Counted from the first letter of the stretch, positions 16,127-24,940 are shown. The stretch is DNA of 39,687 nucleotides from Opitutia bacterium (GCA_002737275.1 NSIG01000045.1:1-39687), one strand, 5' to 3'. Notes: a model not told the origin generated them from the letters alone. Numbers and translations: made by a program.

Positions 16127-16972
16127 TCAGAGCTGCGAGTAGGGCGTCGGAACGAGGAAACGCGCGGTGTTCTTCGACGTGTTGTCCTTGTAGCGCGGCT
16201 CTTCCTTCATCTTTACCCAACGGGGATCGGGACCGAATTTTTTCCAGTTGGCCAAGTGGGACGTGAGATCGGGGGCGCACGTAATGTAGCGGAGGTGCGG
16301 CAAGTTGGGTCCGGCGACGGCTTGGCCGAAGAAGAGTGGGGCCATGCCGAGATCGCGCATAACCTCGATCTCGCCGTCATCGAACATCGCCATCTTGTTG
16401 AGCGCTCGCTCCTCGCTGTGGCTCTCGTAATCGCGCATCTCGAAGACACGGGTCGCCACTTTCGTTTTGGAGAAAGCGGGGACGGCCAGTTTGGGCATGC
16501 CGGCGAAGGCCCGGAGGAGCCAAGAGTCCACGCGGGTGTAGGCGGGGCTGGCCTTGGGGGTGAGCAGGTAATCGCGCCCGGCGGCTTGCACCGCGGCATC
16601 GGTGTTGAGATCGGCCGCAACGCCGATGAACGAGTCGAGGTTCGGATGGGTGATCAATAACCAGAGTACGGCGGGCGCTTCGGCGGTGCCGACTTTGGGT
16701 TTTGAGGTGCCTGCCTTTTTGTCCACTTCCAGTTCGGTGAACGCGCCGACGGGGCCAAGGCCGCGCTTGCCCAAAGCGGGGATGAGGGCGGCTTCGAGAT
16801 AGTGGTCGAGTTGGGCGGTGGCAGCGCCGGGCTTCAGCCGGTAGGCCCGGAGTTCGTAGAATTCACGGGGTGCGCCCGTGGATCCGGTACCGTCGGCGCC
16901 GCGGAGGGAAAGCGCGGCGGTGGCAGAAGCGGCGAGGGAGGTTTTTAGAAACGTGCGGCGGGTGGGATTCAT
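16127..16972 (-). CDS. NIPSNAP family protein with Tat signal
   Basis: A 281-residue exported protein. The start at 16972 gives MNPTRRTFLKTSLAASATAA, a twin-arginine leader. Upstream codons in the same frame are not leader-like. The mature part contains two ferredoxin-like alpha/beta repeats typical of NIPSNAP/Dabb-like proteins. The first begins EFYELRAYRLKPG and the second VFEMRDYESHSE, with LGMAPLFFGQAVAGPNLPHL in between the second repeat's strands. Exported NIPSNAP proteins are common in Verrucomicrobiota and Planctomycetota, and their biochemical role is not established. The gene stands alone, head to head with the stump of a glycosidase gene, 31 bases from start to start. Confidence 0.9.
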   Translation of the reverse strand: MNPTRRTFLKTSLAASATAALSLRGADGTGSTGAPREFYELRAYRLKPGAATAQLDHYLEAALIPALGKRGLGPVGAFTELEVDKKAGTSKPKVGTAEAPAVLWLLITHPNLDSFIGVAADLNTDAAVQAAGRDYLLTPKASPAYTRVDSWLLRAFAGMPKLAVPAFSKTKVATRVFEMRDYESHSEERALNKMAMFDDGEIEVMRDLGMAPLFFGQAVAGPNLPHLRYITCAPDLTSHLANWKKFGPDPRWVKMKEEPRYKDNTSKNTARFLVPTPYSQL

Positions 16973-17003
16973 GAAGGATAGGCGAAGGGCAGGACGAGGG
17001 CAG

Positions 17004-17385
17004 ATGGAAAGAGTTGCGACTGAGCCGCGGCCGGTGTGGCTGCCGCTCAATTACCTGCCGATTGAGGCGCTGGAGCGGTATCACCATTTTTACGGCGACG
17101 CGTTCACGATGGAGTTCCCGACGGGGAGCGGGCGGCGGTTGAATCTGGCTCAGATCGCGGAGGAACTGTCGCGGCGGTTTGGTGACCTTGTTTTTGCCGA
17201 ACGGCGGTGGACGAAGGCCGGCGCTGGGCATGGAGGCGCGGTTTGTAGACGACCCGCACTGGCAGGAGCTGATGTGGTTCCATGAGTATTTCCACGGGGA
17301 CACGGGACAAGGCTTGGGCGCGGACCACCAGACGGGCTGGACGGCGCTGGTGACCCGTTTGATCGAGCAGTTGCCTTCGAAATAG
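17004..17385 (+). pseudogene. C-terminal stump of a GH63-like glycoside hydrolase, frameshifted
   Basis: Two overlapping plus-strand frames together read as the C-terminal end of a bacterial GH63-type (alpha/alpha)6 glycosidase. The first frame gives PVWLPLNYLPIEALERYHHF and PTGSGRR. After a one-base shift near 17176-17179 (an apparent extra G) the second frame gives VTLFLPNGGGRRPALG, then FHEYFHGDTGQGLGA and HQTGWTALVTRLIEQ up to a stop. This is about 125 residues of an enzyme that is normally several hundred residues longer. Everything upstream, including most of the catalytic barrel, is missing and replaced by the NIPSNAP gene. The protein is therefore not functional. Confidence 0.8.
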
Positions 17386-17494
17386 GGCGACGAGGGCGGC
17401 CTGCAAAATGCACGGGCGATGAGTTCCGCGTCGGCACGGTGATTTACGCAGATTTGCCGCGAACTTGAGATCGGGAGTTTCGGTCGAACTTGGC
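17386..17494. other. Short spacer
   Basis: About 110 bases between the glycosidase stump and the lysozyme-like gene. No terminator and no strong sigma-70 promoter could be recognised. Confidence 0.4.
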
Positions 17495-17971
17495 ATGACC
17501 ACCCTTACCCTACCTGCAAAGTTTGTCCGGAGTCTCTTATCCGTGAGCAGTGTGACGCTAATGTTGGTTTTGCTAATCCCCGCGGGTCGCGCGATGTCAC
17601 GACAGGTAACGCTGGAGGCGATCCATCAGATTGAAAATCCGCGCAACCTCACGCGGCCGGGACCAGCGGGAGAGCTGGGAGCCTATCAGTTCCGGGCGGC
17701 GACGTGGGCCCAGCACACGCGGCGGCCCTTTTCGGATGCCTTGGATCGCCGGTGGTCGGATTACGTGGCGGCGTTGCACCATGATTGGCTGTGTGCGCGG
17801 TTGGTGCGAAACGGGCTAGAGCCCTCGGTTTACAATATCGCGCTGGCGTGGAACGCGGGCTTGAGCGCAACGGTGCGGGGACGGGCGCCACGGCGGAGCC
17901 ATGATTACGCGGTGCGGGTCGGAAACATCGTCGGCGAACTCAACGACCGGTTGCGGCTCGCTTGTCGGTAG
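17495..17971 (+). CDS. Small secreted lysozyme / lytic-transglycosylase-like protein
   Basis: A protein of about 158 residues with an N-terminal hydrophobic export signal (SSVTLMLVLLIPAGRAMS). The mature part starts with a lysozyme-like segment. Glu in HQIENP is the likely catalytic acid, and ELGAYQFRAATW and YNIALAWNAG match the fold's conserved G-x-YQF and LAWNAG positions in phage-type and SLT-type peptidoglycan hydrolases. I chose the ATG at 17495; codons ten residues upstream are also open. There is no holin, tail or other phage gene nearby, so it is more likely a chromosomal peptidoglycan-cleaving enzyme than part of a prophage. The exact family is uncertain. Confidence 0.7.
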   Translation: MTTLTLPAKFVRSLLSVSSVTLMLVLLIPAGRAMSRQVTLEAIHQIENPRNLTRPGPAGELGAYQFRAATWAQHTRRPFSDALDRRWSDYVAALHHDWLCARLVRNGLEPSVYNIALAWNAGLSATVRGRAPRRSHDYAVRVGNIVGELNDRLRLACR

Positions 17972-18421
17972 AAAGGTTTTGGAAGACCGATTGGTTGTGG
18001 GAGGGGGCCGCTCCAGCGCTGCCGGCGAACATGATGAAAACGGGGCCGACTCTCTTCCGGCGGTCGCCGCTGGCGCCGTTGCCAACTCCGTGGTCTTGGC
18101 CATCCAGGCGGCGGTGCAAGGCACGGTTCAAGGTACCGCAGCGACGAACTTGGCCCAAGCGTAGTAGCCGCGCAGGAAATCACCAGTGCGGCGGCACGAT
18201 CGCAGCGAGCAACAGGCTGCCGGTTCGACGTAGGCGATCATCCATGCACCGCTCTTGGTAGCAGTGACCGGTGCGGCAAAATCGGGCTCCAAGGTCGCAG
18301 CTCCAGTGATCGACACGACGACCGACCCGCCGCCGACGACTACGTTGTCGCCGCTCCCGATCATTCCGGTCGATACCTCCGCAGTCAGCCCGTCGAGTTA
18401 GCCGGGTAAATCATGGACGTT
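17972..18421. other. Gap of about 450 bases with no intact gene
   Basis: Both strands show short protein-like runs that end in stops. On the plus strand there is a proline/threonine-rich stretch ending at a TAG near 18399. On the minus strand a 78-residue frame from 18364 (MIGSGDNVVVGGG) has a GGAGGT ten bases before its ATG, but its second half is Cys/Arg-rich and not credible. I read this as decayed sequence and see no recognisable family, RNA or repeat. Confidence 0.4.
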
Positions 18422-18450
18422 AAAAGAGCCGGCATACCCACGGCTCTTTT
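18422..18450 (-). terminator. Intrinsic terminator, near-symmetric (works for the HAD gene)
   Basis: A perfect 10-bp stem AAAAGAGCCG / CGGCTCTTTT with a 9-base loop. On the minus strand it ends in TTTT about 70 bases after the stop of the HAD hydrolase gene. Because the stem itself has A-runs and T-runs at opposite ends, it could also stop plus-strand transcription. Confidence 0.8.
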
Positions 18451-18518
18451 GTCGCCCGCGTGTTTCGGGAATCGGGGGAAGGAGCGCCAAGGAGTGGGCC
18501 TTGGATTCGCCCCAATAC

Positions 18519-19544
18519 TTACTCCAGAAACGATGACTGCTTCGGGGCTTTGGCGGCGCGGTGGGCGGCTGCTTCTTCGGGCGACGGATTGAGGTGGCGT
18601 GGAGGGCGCGAGGCTTTGGCGGCTACGGCGGCTTCACGGTCGGTCACGATCCGGTCGCAGATTTGATGGATGTGCATGCGCAACCATTGGGTCGTGCTGC
18701 TGCCGGCGGTGTAATCGGCGGGACCGTAATGGTCGATGCGGTCGACCTGGCGCAGCCGATCGTTCTGCGCGAATTCCTCGGGCTTGGCGGGATTGTAGAC
18801 GCCGAAGGATTTGCCGCCGTTGCCCTTTACGACGGAGAAGCTGGGGACATCGCTCGGACCGTCGGCGATGTAGATCATGTTCTGAAACGGGATGCGGCGG
18901 TCGGCTTGGGCCATTTTCGAGTTTACGTCGATGGCGGGGTTTTTGTTGGTGCCCTTGTTTATTTCGAAAATCGCGCGCGTCTTGGTGGTATTGTCGATGA
19001 CCATACCGATCTGGGCGATGCCGGCGGCGGCCTCAATGGAAAGTTCGTTTTGGCGCAGGAAGCCCGGCTGCAGCGGATTTTCAATGAACTCGCAGGCCCA
19101 GATGCCGTCCACGTGCGGCGCGATCGCACTACCTCTGACCATCTCGGCAATTCCGGTGCTGACGATGTAGTGCTCGAGCGAGATTTCGTGTTTCTGATAT
19201 TCGGGGCGCTCGGCAACAAAAGTTTTGGCGAGGTCGAAGAACGACGGGAGGCCGGGATAGAAGGCGATGTCTTTTCCACAGGCGCGCAGCGTCTGATTGC
19301 TCAGACCGGATAACGGACCGGCGAGCACGTAGGTGAGCAAGTGATTGAGATAGCTGATCTCGGGAGCGAGGTGGTAACCTCGTTTTTGATAGTGGCCGAC
19401 GAGGGCATTGGTCTCGGCCCAGAACGTCGCCTCGTCGATGCCGTAGCGTCGGAAGAGGGGCGACTGCATGTAGTCGGGGATTAAGGTCTTGTCGAAATCC
19501 CAGATGCACGCGATGATGTTTTGAGTGAAGAGCGTCGTGGCCAT
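18519..19544 (-). CDS. HAD family hydrolase
   Basis: A 341-residue haloacid-dehalogenase-superfamily protein, cytoplasmic (no signal). Motif I is DFDKTLIPD near residue 17, with the nucleophile and acid aspartates. Motif II is probably the Ser in HYIVSTGIAEMV, and motif IV is the acidic IADGPSDVPSF near residue 228. The large cap inserted between motifs I and II (about 100 residues with SYLNHLL and FYPGLPSFFDLAK) places it near the phosphoserine-phosphatase-like C1 group. Most such proteins are phosphatases, but the substrate is not evident. It is divergent from prfA, with 118 bases between starts, and has its own terminator downstream. The C-terminal tail is charged and alanine-rich. Confidence 0.85.
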   Translation of the reverse strand: MATTLFTQNIIACIWDFDKTLIPDYMQSPLFRRYGIDEATFWAETNALVGHYQKRGYHLAPEISYLNHLLTYVLAGPLSGLSNQTLRACGKDIAFYPGLPSFFDLAKTFVAERPEYQKHEISLEHYIVSTGIAEMVRGSAIAPHVDGIWACEFIENPLQPGFLRQNELSIEAAAGIAQIGMVIDNTTKTRAIFEINKGTNKNPAIDVNSKMAQADRRIPFQNMIYIADGPSDVPSFSVVKGNGGKSFGVYNPAKPEEFAQNDRLRQVDRIDHYGPADYTAGSSTTQWLRMHIHQICDRIVTDREAAVAAKASRPPRHLNPSPEEAAAHRAAKAPKQSSFLE

Positions 19545-19662
19545 TGGAAATCAACACCGCTAGGCATACCCTGCCTGGCGCGGCGCCGTGACGCAGACAA
19601 GCCGCGCTCCGCAGCTCGCGCAATTCGCAAATCGCCGACGCTCCACGCACATTTTTGGTCCA

Positions 19663-20784
19663 ATGGATTCCCTGCCCGATATCGCTCCGTTTAAACGCCG
19701 CCTCGACGAGCTTGATGCGCAGATGGCCGAGCCTGCCTTTTATGCAAACTCCCGGCGTGCCGCCGAGGTGTTGCGGGAGCAGCAGAAGTTGCAAAAATTG
19801 GTCTCGGACCACGCGCAACATGAGCGGATCGAGCAGGAGAAAATCGAAGCCTCGGAATTGAGCCGCGACCCAAAGGCAGATGCGGATTTCCGGGAACTCG
19901 CGATGGCAGAGTTGCCTGATTTGCAGCGGCGGGCAACGGCACTGCGCGAGACCGTGTTGCTGGCCATGATTCCGCCGGACCCGACGGATTCCCGAAATAC
20001 GGTCATGGAGATCCGTGCCGGGACCGGGGGGGAAGAAGCCGCGCTCTTCGCTGCGGAGTTGGCACGAGTTTATCAGCGCTATGCGGACACCCAAGGCTGG
20101 AAGATTCAACCGATGAGCACGAGTTACTCCGAGCGCGGGGGATTTCGTGAGACTATTTTCCTCATCTCAGGGACGGATGTTTACAAACAGCTGAAGTTTG
20201 AGAGCGGGGTGCAGCGCGTGAAGCGCGTGCCGGTCACTGAGGCGAGCGGGCGAATCCATACGTCGACGGTCACAGTGGCGGTTTTGCCGGAAGCGGAAGA
20301 AGTCGATGTCGTCGTGGACCCGCAGGAGCTCGAAATCACGGTTGCGCGCGCCAGCGGTCCCGGCGGGCAGGGGGTGAATACGACGGACTCAGCGGTACAA
20401 ATTCTGCACAAGCCGACGGGCCTGATTGTCACCTGCGCGGACGAACGCTCGCAGATCAAGAACAAGGCGAAGGCGATGACCGTGCTGCGCTCGCGACTCC
20501 TGCAGAAGCGTCAAGATGAGGAGCACGCCAAGTATGCGGCCGTGCGGAAAAATCAGATCGGCTCCGGTGACCGGAGTGAGCGTATCCGCACGTATCACTT
20601 TTTGCAGAATCGGGTGACGGAGCACCGTATCGGGCTGACCCTTTATAGCCTGCCCCAGATCATGGCGGGCGACATCGGGGAGATCATCGCTGCGCTGCAA
20701 AAAGCGGATTATGAGGCCAAGTTGGCCGCGCTCACGGGTCATACTTTTGTGCCGAATCGTGGATCGGCCGACGACGAAGACTGA
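19663..20784 (+). CDS. prfA: Peptide chain release factor 1
   Basis: Recognises UAA and UAG in the ribosomal A site and triggers peptide release. The ATG at 19663 gives 373 residues; the frame is open further upstream but without homologous sequence. The codon-recognition tripeptide is PVT (190-192) in KRVPVTEASGRIHTS, which marks RF1 and not RF2 (SPF). The catalytic GGQ loop is at 234-236 in SGPGGQGVNTTDSAV. GTGGEEAALFA and DERSQIKNKAKAM are also conserved. The prmC gene, which methylates the GGQ glutamine, starts one base after its stop, so the modifier and target are co-expressed. Confidence 0.98.
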   Translation: MDSLPDIAPFKRRLDELDAQMAEPAFYANSRRAAEVLREQQKLQKLVSDHAQHERIEQEKIEASELSRDPKADADFRELAMAELPDLQRRATALRETVLLAMIPPDPTDSRNTVMEIRAGTGGEEAALFAAELARVYQRYADTQGWKIQPMSTSYSERGGFRETIFLISGTDVYKQLKFESGVQRVKRVPVTEASGRIHTSTVTVAVLPEAEEVDVVVDPQELEITVARASGPGGQGVNTTDSAVQILHKPTGLIVTCADERSQIKNKAKAMTVLRSRLLQKRQDEEHAKYAAVRKNQIGSGDRSERIRTYHFLQNRVTEHRIGLTLYSLPQIMAGDIGEIIAALQKADYEAKLAALTGHTFVPNRGSADDED

Positions 20785-20785
20785 G

Positions 20786-21640
20786 ATGCCATCTGTCATC
20801 GAAATCATCCAAAAGAGCGCAGAATTTCTCGGATCTAAGGGAGTGGAGTCTCCGCGACTGAATGCCGAGCACCTGATCGGGCATGCATTGAAGTTAAAGC
20901 GGATGCAGCTTTATCTCCAGTTCGAGCGTGCGTTGACGGAGCCCGAGCTCGAATTGATTCGGCCACTGATCAAGCGCCGGTCGCAACGTGAGCCGCTGCA
21001 CTACATCGTCGGCACGACGGAGTTTGCCGGGCTCAAATTGAAGACAGACCGGCGCGCTTTGATTCCGCGGCCGGAAACCGAGTACCTGGTGGAGATTTTG
21101 ACCGGACTTTTTCGGCCACCACCGGCACGGGTGCTGGACCTTGGCACGGGAAGCGGCGCGATCGCACTGGCATTGGCCCACGCTTGGCCGGAGTCGCGGG
21201 TGACGGCGGTGGATTCAAGCCCAGAGGCACTTGAACTTGCCGATGAAAATCGGTTGCTGACGAATCTGGCGGAAAGGGTGAGTTGCATGAGATCCGCGTG
21301 GTTCGAGAGTCTCGAGCCCGGCAGCAAGTTCGAGTTGATCGTCTCAAATCCACCTTATCTCTCGGGCCAGGAAACAGCCGACGCGGAGCCGGAAGTCAGG
21401 AATCATGAACCGAAGGCGGCATTGGTGGCGGCGGACGCGGGAATGGCTGATTTACGAACGATCGTCCGAGCCGCGCCGCCGTTTTTGGCCGAGGGCGGCA
21501 TGATCGCGTTGGAAACAGGAATCACACATCACGCCGAGCTGACGGAGCTCGCGCTGACAGGCGGGTTTTCCCGGGTCGAATCGCGTCGAGATCTGACTGG
21601 CAGAGACCGATTTTTGCTCGCTTGGATGGCGGGCGCCTAA
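20786..21640 (+). CDS. prmC: Release factor glutamine N5-methyltransferase
   Basis: Methylates the Gln of the GGQ motif in RF1/RF2 using S-adenosylmethionine. The ATG at 20786, one base after the prfA stop, gives 284 residues. The N-terminal helical domain (residues 1-75) has ESPRLNAEHLIGHAL. RALIPRPETEYLVE follows, then the SAM-binding motif I LDLGTGSGAIALAL (117-130) and the catalytic NPPY (188-191). All expected PrmC features are present. The gene converges on the tail-specific protease gene with only four bases between stops, and no separate terminator is visible between them. Confidence 0.97.
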   Translation: MPSVIEIIQKSAEFLGSKGVESPRLNAEHLIGHALKLKRMQLYLQFERALTEPELELIRPLIKRRSQREPLHYIVGTTEFAGLKLKTDRRALIPRPETEYLVEILTGLFRPPPARVLDLGTGSGAIALALAHAWPESRVTAVDSSPEALELADENRLLTNLAERVSCMRSAWFESLEPGSKFELIVSNPPYLSGQETADAEPEVRNHEPKAALVAADAGMADLRTIVRAAPPFLAEGGMIALETGITHHAELTELALTGGFSRVESRRDLTGRDRFLLAWMAGA

Positions 21641-21644
21641 CGAT

Positions 21645-23855
21645 TCAGCTTTTGCTTTTGGCTGTCAGCGGCAGTTTGGCGGCGTCGGTGAAATCGCGGG
21701 ACTTGCCGAGCTCCATGGCGTCGACGATCACGCGAAATGCTTCACGGAGGTGAATGTCCAGCTTGGGATAGCTTTGGTTTTCTTCGGCGGCCGTCTCAGT
21801 GTCGTCGCCCTCGTCGTCATCCTTCTTGGGTGCCTTGATGCGCGGGGAGGGCGGTGGACCTAGACGGTATTCTTTGAACCCAAAATCATTCGCCGCCAAT
21901 CGATCGCGTTCCGCCTTCATCGTTTTGCGGAACTCGGCATCGGCGGCCTTCTGTTTCTGGCGATTATCCAGATTCAGCGAGACAAGTTTCTGGGCCTCCA
22001 ATCGGAGTTTGAACCAATCGATGTTGCGGCGCAGGTAATCGAATTCCTCGAGCGTGTTCTGGCGTTCCAGACTGGCCCGACGCAGCGGCGAGAGCACCTT
22101 GGGCTCCAAGAGAGAGCCATCGAAAAAGCTGGTGGGAATCTGGTCCCAAATCAGGGCATGGGGTAATGAAGCTTCGCCGATGGGCAGGTAGTCCTCGATC
22201 GAGGGCAGCACGATATCCGGGACCACTCCTTTGAGCTGGGTCGAGGCGCCGCCGGGCAAATAGAACTTTTGAATCGTGATTTTGGCGGCACCCGTTTTCG
22301 CCGGAGAGTTGGCGAGGAGGCGGGAGATATTCTTCATTTCCATCACGGTTTGGACGGTGCCTTTGCCGTGCGTTGAGGTATCGCCGATCACGATGGCCCG
22401 GCCGTAATTTTGCAGCGCGCCGGCAACGATTTCGGAGGCCGAGGCACTGAAGCGGTCAACGAGCACCGCGAGTGGGCCGGTGTAGGCGATCGCGGATGAC
22501 TTGTCCCCATCGATTTGAATGCTACCCGTGTAGTCTTTCACTTGGACGACGGGGCCGCTCTTAATGAAGAGGCCGGCGAGATCGATGGCTTCGTTTAGAT
22601 AGCCGCCCCCGTTCCGCCGCAGGTCCAGAACCAAGCCGTCGATTCCGGCCTCCTTGAGTTTCCCGATCAGGCGGGCGATGTCCTGCGTGGCGCCGGTCTT
22701 GCCGCCGTCGCTGTCGGTATCTCCATCGGCGGCAGGGCCGTAAAAGGTGGGCAGAGTGATGACACCGAGCGGACGGGGGACGTTGTCGGCGGCGGGGACT
22801 TGGAAGATCGCAGCATGGGCGCGCTGGGAATTCAGTTTCACCACGTCGCGCGTGATGATGATGGTGCGGCGCGCCGAGGGATCGGTGGCGTCGGCTGGCT
22901 GGATGAAGAGGTGAACTTGGGAGCCTTTTTCGCCGCGGATCATTTCCACGACCTTGCGAAGTTTCATGCCGATGACCTCGACCGGCTCGGCCCCGGCTTG
23001 CCCGACAGAGATAATGCGGTCGTTGGGCCTGAGCTGACGTCCGAGGTCCGCCGGACCGCCGGGGACGAGTTCCTTGACGATGCAGTTGTCATCTTCCATC
23101 GCGAGCATCGCACCGATGCCGACGAGTTGAAGTTTCATCTGGATACCGAATTCCTCGAAGGTTTCCGGGGAGAAATAGGTCGAATGCGGGTCATACAGCC
23201 GGGCGATGCAACCCAGGTAGATTTCGGCTAGGTCACGACCCTCGGTCTCACTGAGACTCTTGAGCATTTGCTCGTAGCGTTTACGCACGGTCTTCTTGGC
23301 TTCCTCGATCGGCTTCTTGTTCAGAAGTTCGGCAACGAGTTCGAACTTGAGCCGAGTGTGCCAAAGTTCATCGGCGTTGGCGGGATTTGAGGGCCAATCG
23401 GCTTTGGTGCGATCGGTGCGATAAGTTGCGTCGGTCGTGAGATCGAAGTCTTTTTTGAGTTCGTCGAAGACCCAGTTGATTCGGGCAGTGGCGTGGGTCT
23501 CGTAGGTTGCGTAGATTTGATAGGCGGCGTCGATGTTGCCCAAAAACGAGGCGTTCTCGTAAACCGTATTGCCGTATTTTTTCTCGAATTCCGATTTGTC
23601 GCTGGCGAGGAAGAAAAGGCGTTGGCCGTCCAAATCACCCATGTAGGCGGAAATGACCTCGGTGTAGTCGGAGCTCTTGACGGCGTCGCGGTTGAAGTGC
23701 GCCTGCTCCAGCAACTGGATCAGAGTCCGGGCCTCGGTGGAAAGTGAGGTGGACGTGGAGAACTTGCGATCGGCGGCCGATAGAACGGCTGACGTGCCGA
23801 GGAGGATAAATGCGGCGACGAAACGTAGATTTTTGCTGAAGAAAGCGGTGGTCAT
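21645..23855 (-). CDS. Carboxy-terminal (tail-specific) processing protease, S41A family
   Basis: A 736-residue periplasmic serine protease of the Prc/Tsp type, which degrades proteins with nonpolar C-termini and processes envelope proteins. The N-terminus NLRFVAAFILLGTSAVLSAA is a Sec signal. A long N-terminal helical domain follows, including RLYDPHSTYFSPETFEEF. Then comes a PDZ domain (MEDDNCIVKELVPGGPA, ndR..SVG) and the protease core with LVLDLRRNGGG. The catalytic Ser is in RFSASASEIVAGAL and the Lys in THGKGTVQ. The C-terminal region (about 150 residues) matches the Tsp-type extension and ends Lys/Ser-rich. It is followed on the same strand, upstream in transcription, by the rhomboid-like gene with a 59-base gap. 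Confidence 0.95.
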   Translation of the reverse strand: MTTAFFSKNLRFVAAFILLGTSAVLSAADRKFSTSTSLSTEARTLIQLLEQAHFNRDAVKSSDYTEVISAYMGDLDGQRLFFLASDKSEFEKKYGNTVYENASFLGNIDAAYQIYATYETHATARINWVFDELKKDFDLTTDATYRTDRTKADWPSNPANADELWHTRLKFELVAELLNKKPIEEAKKTVRKRYEQMLKSLSETEGRDLAEIYLGCIARLYDPHSTYFSPETFEEFGIQMKLQLVGIGAMLAMEDDNCIVKELVPGGPADLGRQLRPNDRIISVGQAGAEPVEVIGMKLRKVVEMIRGEKGSQVHLFIQPADATDPSARRTIIITRDVVKLNSQRAHAAIFQVPAADNVPRPLGVITLPTFYGPAADGDTDSDGGKTGATQDIARLIGKLKEAGIDGLVLDLRRNGGGYLNEAIDLAGLFIKSGPVVQVKDYTGSIQIDGDKSSAIAYTGPLAVLVDRFSASASEIVAGALQNYGRAIVIGDTSTHGKGTVQTVMEMKNISRLLANSPAKTGAAKITIQKFYLPGGASTQLKGVVPDIVLPSIEDYLPIGEASLPHALIWDQIPTSFFDGSLLEPKVLSPLRRASLERQNTLEEFDYLRRNIDWFKLRLEAQKLVSLNLDNRQKQKAADAEFRKTMKAERDRLAANDFGFKEYRLGPPPSPRIKAPKKDDDEGDDTETAAEENQSYPKLDIHLREAFRVIVDAMELGKSRDFTDAAKLPLTAKSKS

Positions 23856-23914
23856 CGAAGAAAGTTAAGATCGGTTCAACGGGGGAAAGTTGCGGAGAAA
23901 GTCGGGGGATTGGT

Positions 23915-24787
23915 TTAGTTTCGGGGCGATAAATTTTTTGCCTCATCGAGCAGTCGCTTTTCGGTGGCGGTGAGCGAGGCCAGACCCGACGTGTTGATCT
24001 TGTCGAGGATCCTATCGACCTCGACCCGCAGGTCTTGATTGGTGGCGGGGGCAAAATCGACGGGCAAGCTCGGGCTAGGTGGGGTTAAAGCGGAGGCGAC
24101 GGCGGCTCGACCGGCCGAAAGCAGAGAGCGTTCCGAGTAAAAGTAGGCGTAGAAAATCAGGCCGGTGAGCATCCCGCCCAAATGAGCCGAGGGCGCGTAG
24201 GCAAAAGGCGAAACGGCCGAAGTGAATTCATAAAAGGCACAGCCGGACAGATCGGATACAACCAAAGCCCAAGCCAAGGTTCGGGGCCTCAGGGTGACCG
24301 GCACGAAAAAGAAGAGCGTGAACCGAATTTCGAGCTTCGGGTTTAAGCATGCGAACAGAACGAAGAGACTGTAGACCCCAGCCACGCCGCCGATCAGAGA
24401 TCCTCCTGCGTTCCAGTTAACGGCCGCCCACGTGGCCGCGCCCACGGCAGAGGCACCAAAATACAACCAAATGAACCGCCGCGCTCCCATTACGGGCAAC
24501 ATCTCGCGGCCGAGGAGAACCAAGCCGCCGATCACCGCAATTATGTGTAGAAAATTGTCGGTGCGATGCAGGATCGGGTGCGTGGCGATGGTCCAAAGAC
24601 GCAGTTCCTGCAGTGCCGCGATGGAAACTCCGAAATGGTGTGGGAGATAAACTCCCATGCGGAACCAAGATGCGGTTACGACCAACTGGATCAGGAAAGC
24701 TGCAACGATGAGTGAGATCAGCCACATTAGGGATGCTGACGCCCGTTCAGCCGGTGTTTCCCTTAAATATGAACGGTCTGACCTCAT
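23915..24787 (-). CDS. Rhomboid-like membrane protein, apparently lacking the catalytic serine
   Basis: A polytopic membrane protein of about 290 residues with the rhomboid layout: TM1 (MWLISLIVAAFLIQLVV), the loop with LRLWTIATHPILHRTDNFLH, several closely spaced helices, and a C-terminal cytosolic segment with VDRILDKINTSGLASLTATE, which I recall from many verrucomicrobial rhomboids. Active rhomboids need Ser in GxSG and His in a late helix. Here the His is present (SAHLGGMLTG), but the serine motif reads GVAG, with Ala encoded by GCT at 24380-24382, and the usual HxxxN of TM2 reads HIIAV. I infer a pseudoprotease (iRhom/Derlin-like role). The start at 24787 is preferred; the frame is open to 24826. 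Confidence 0.82.
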   Translation of the reverse strand: MRSDRSYLRETPAERASASLMWLISLIVAAFLIQLVVTASWFRMGVYLPHHFGVSIAALQELRLWTIATHPILHRTDNFLHIIAVIGGLVLLGREMLPVMGARRFIWLYFGASAVGAATWAAVNWNAGGSLIGGVAGVYSLFVLFACLNPKLEIRFTLFFFVPVTLRPRTLAWALVVSDLSGCAFYEFTSAVSPFAYAPSAHLGGMLTGLIFYAYFYSERSLLSAGRAAVASALTPPSPSLPVDFAPATNQDLRVEVDRILDKINTSGLASLTATEKRLLDEAKNLSPRN

Positions 24788-24940
24788 CTTATGACGAACG
24801 GTTAAGTTGCTCGGTCGAAAACACAAGTCGTCAGCCAGTGGTTACAGAAACGCGGGCTAATGATGGGGAACGGGGAGGATTCACGGTGATTGCCGCGCCC
24901 GCTTGACACTGTAAGCCGTCGCACTTTGTTCCCTCAGCAT
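24788..24940. promoter_or_regulatory. Divergent intergenic region, rhomboid-like gene / ferredoxin
   Basis: About 150 bases between two divergent starts, so it must hold promoters for both. On the plus strand a TTGACA hexamer at 24903-24908 could be a -35 box for the ferredoxin gene. The matching -10 position (about TTTGTT/TTGTTC) is poor, so the promoter call is tentative. Confidence 0.3.

Noticed and set aside
17495..17971. Lysozyme-like gene considered as a sign of a prophage
   Set aside because: No holin, terminase, capsid, tail, integrase or attachment site was seen within the window.
18128..18364. A 78-residue minus-strand frame with a good Shine-Dalgarno sequence
   Set aside because: Its second half is Cys/Arg-rich and unlike a real protein, no family was recognised, and protein-like runs on the other strand overlap it. 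The SD match alone is weak evidence in a genome that rarely uses one.
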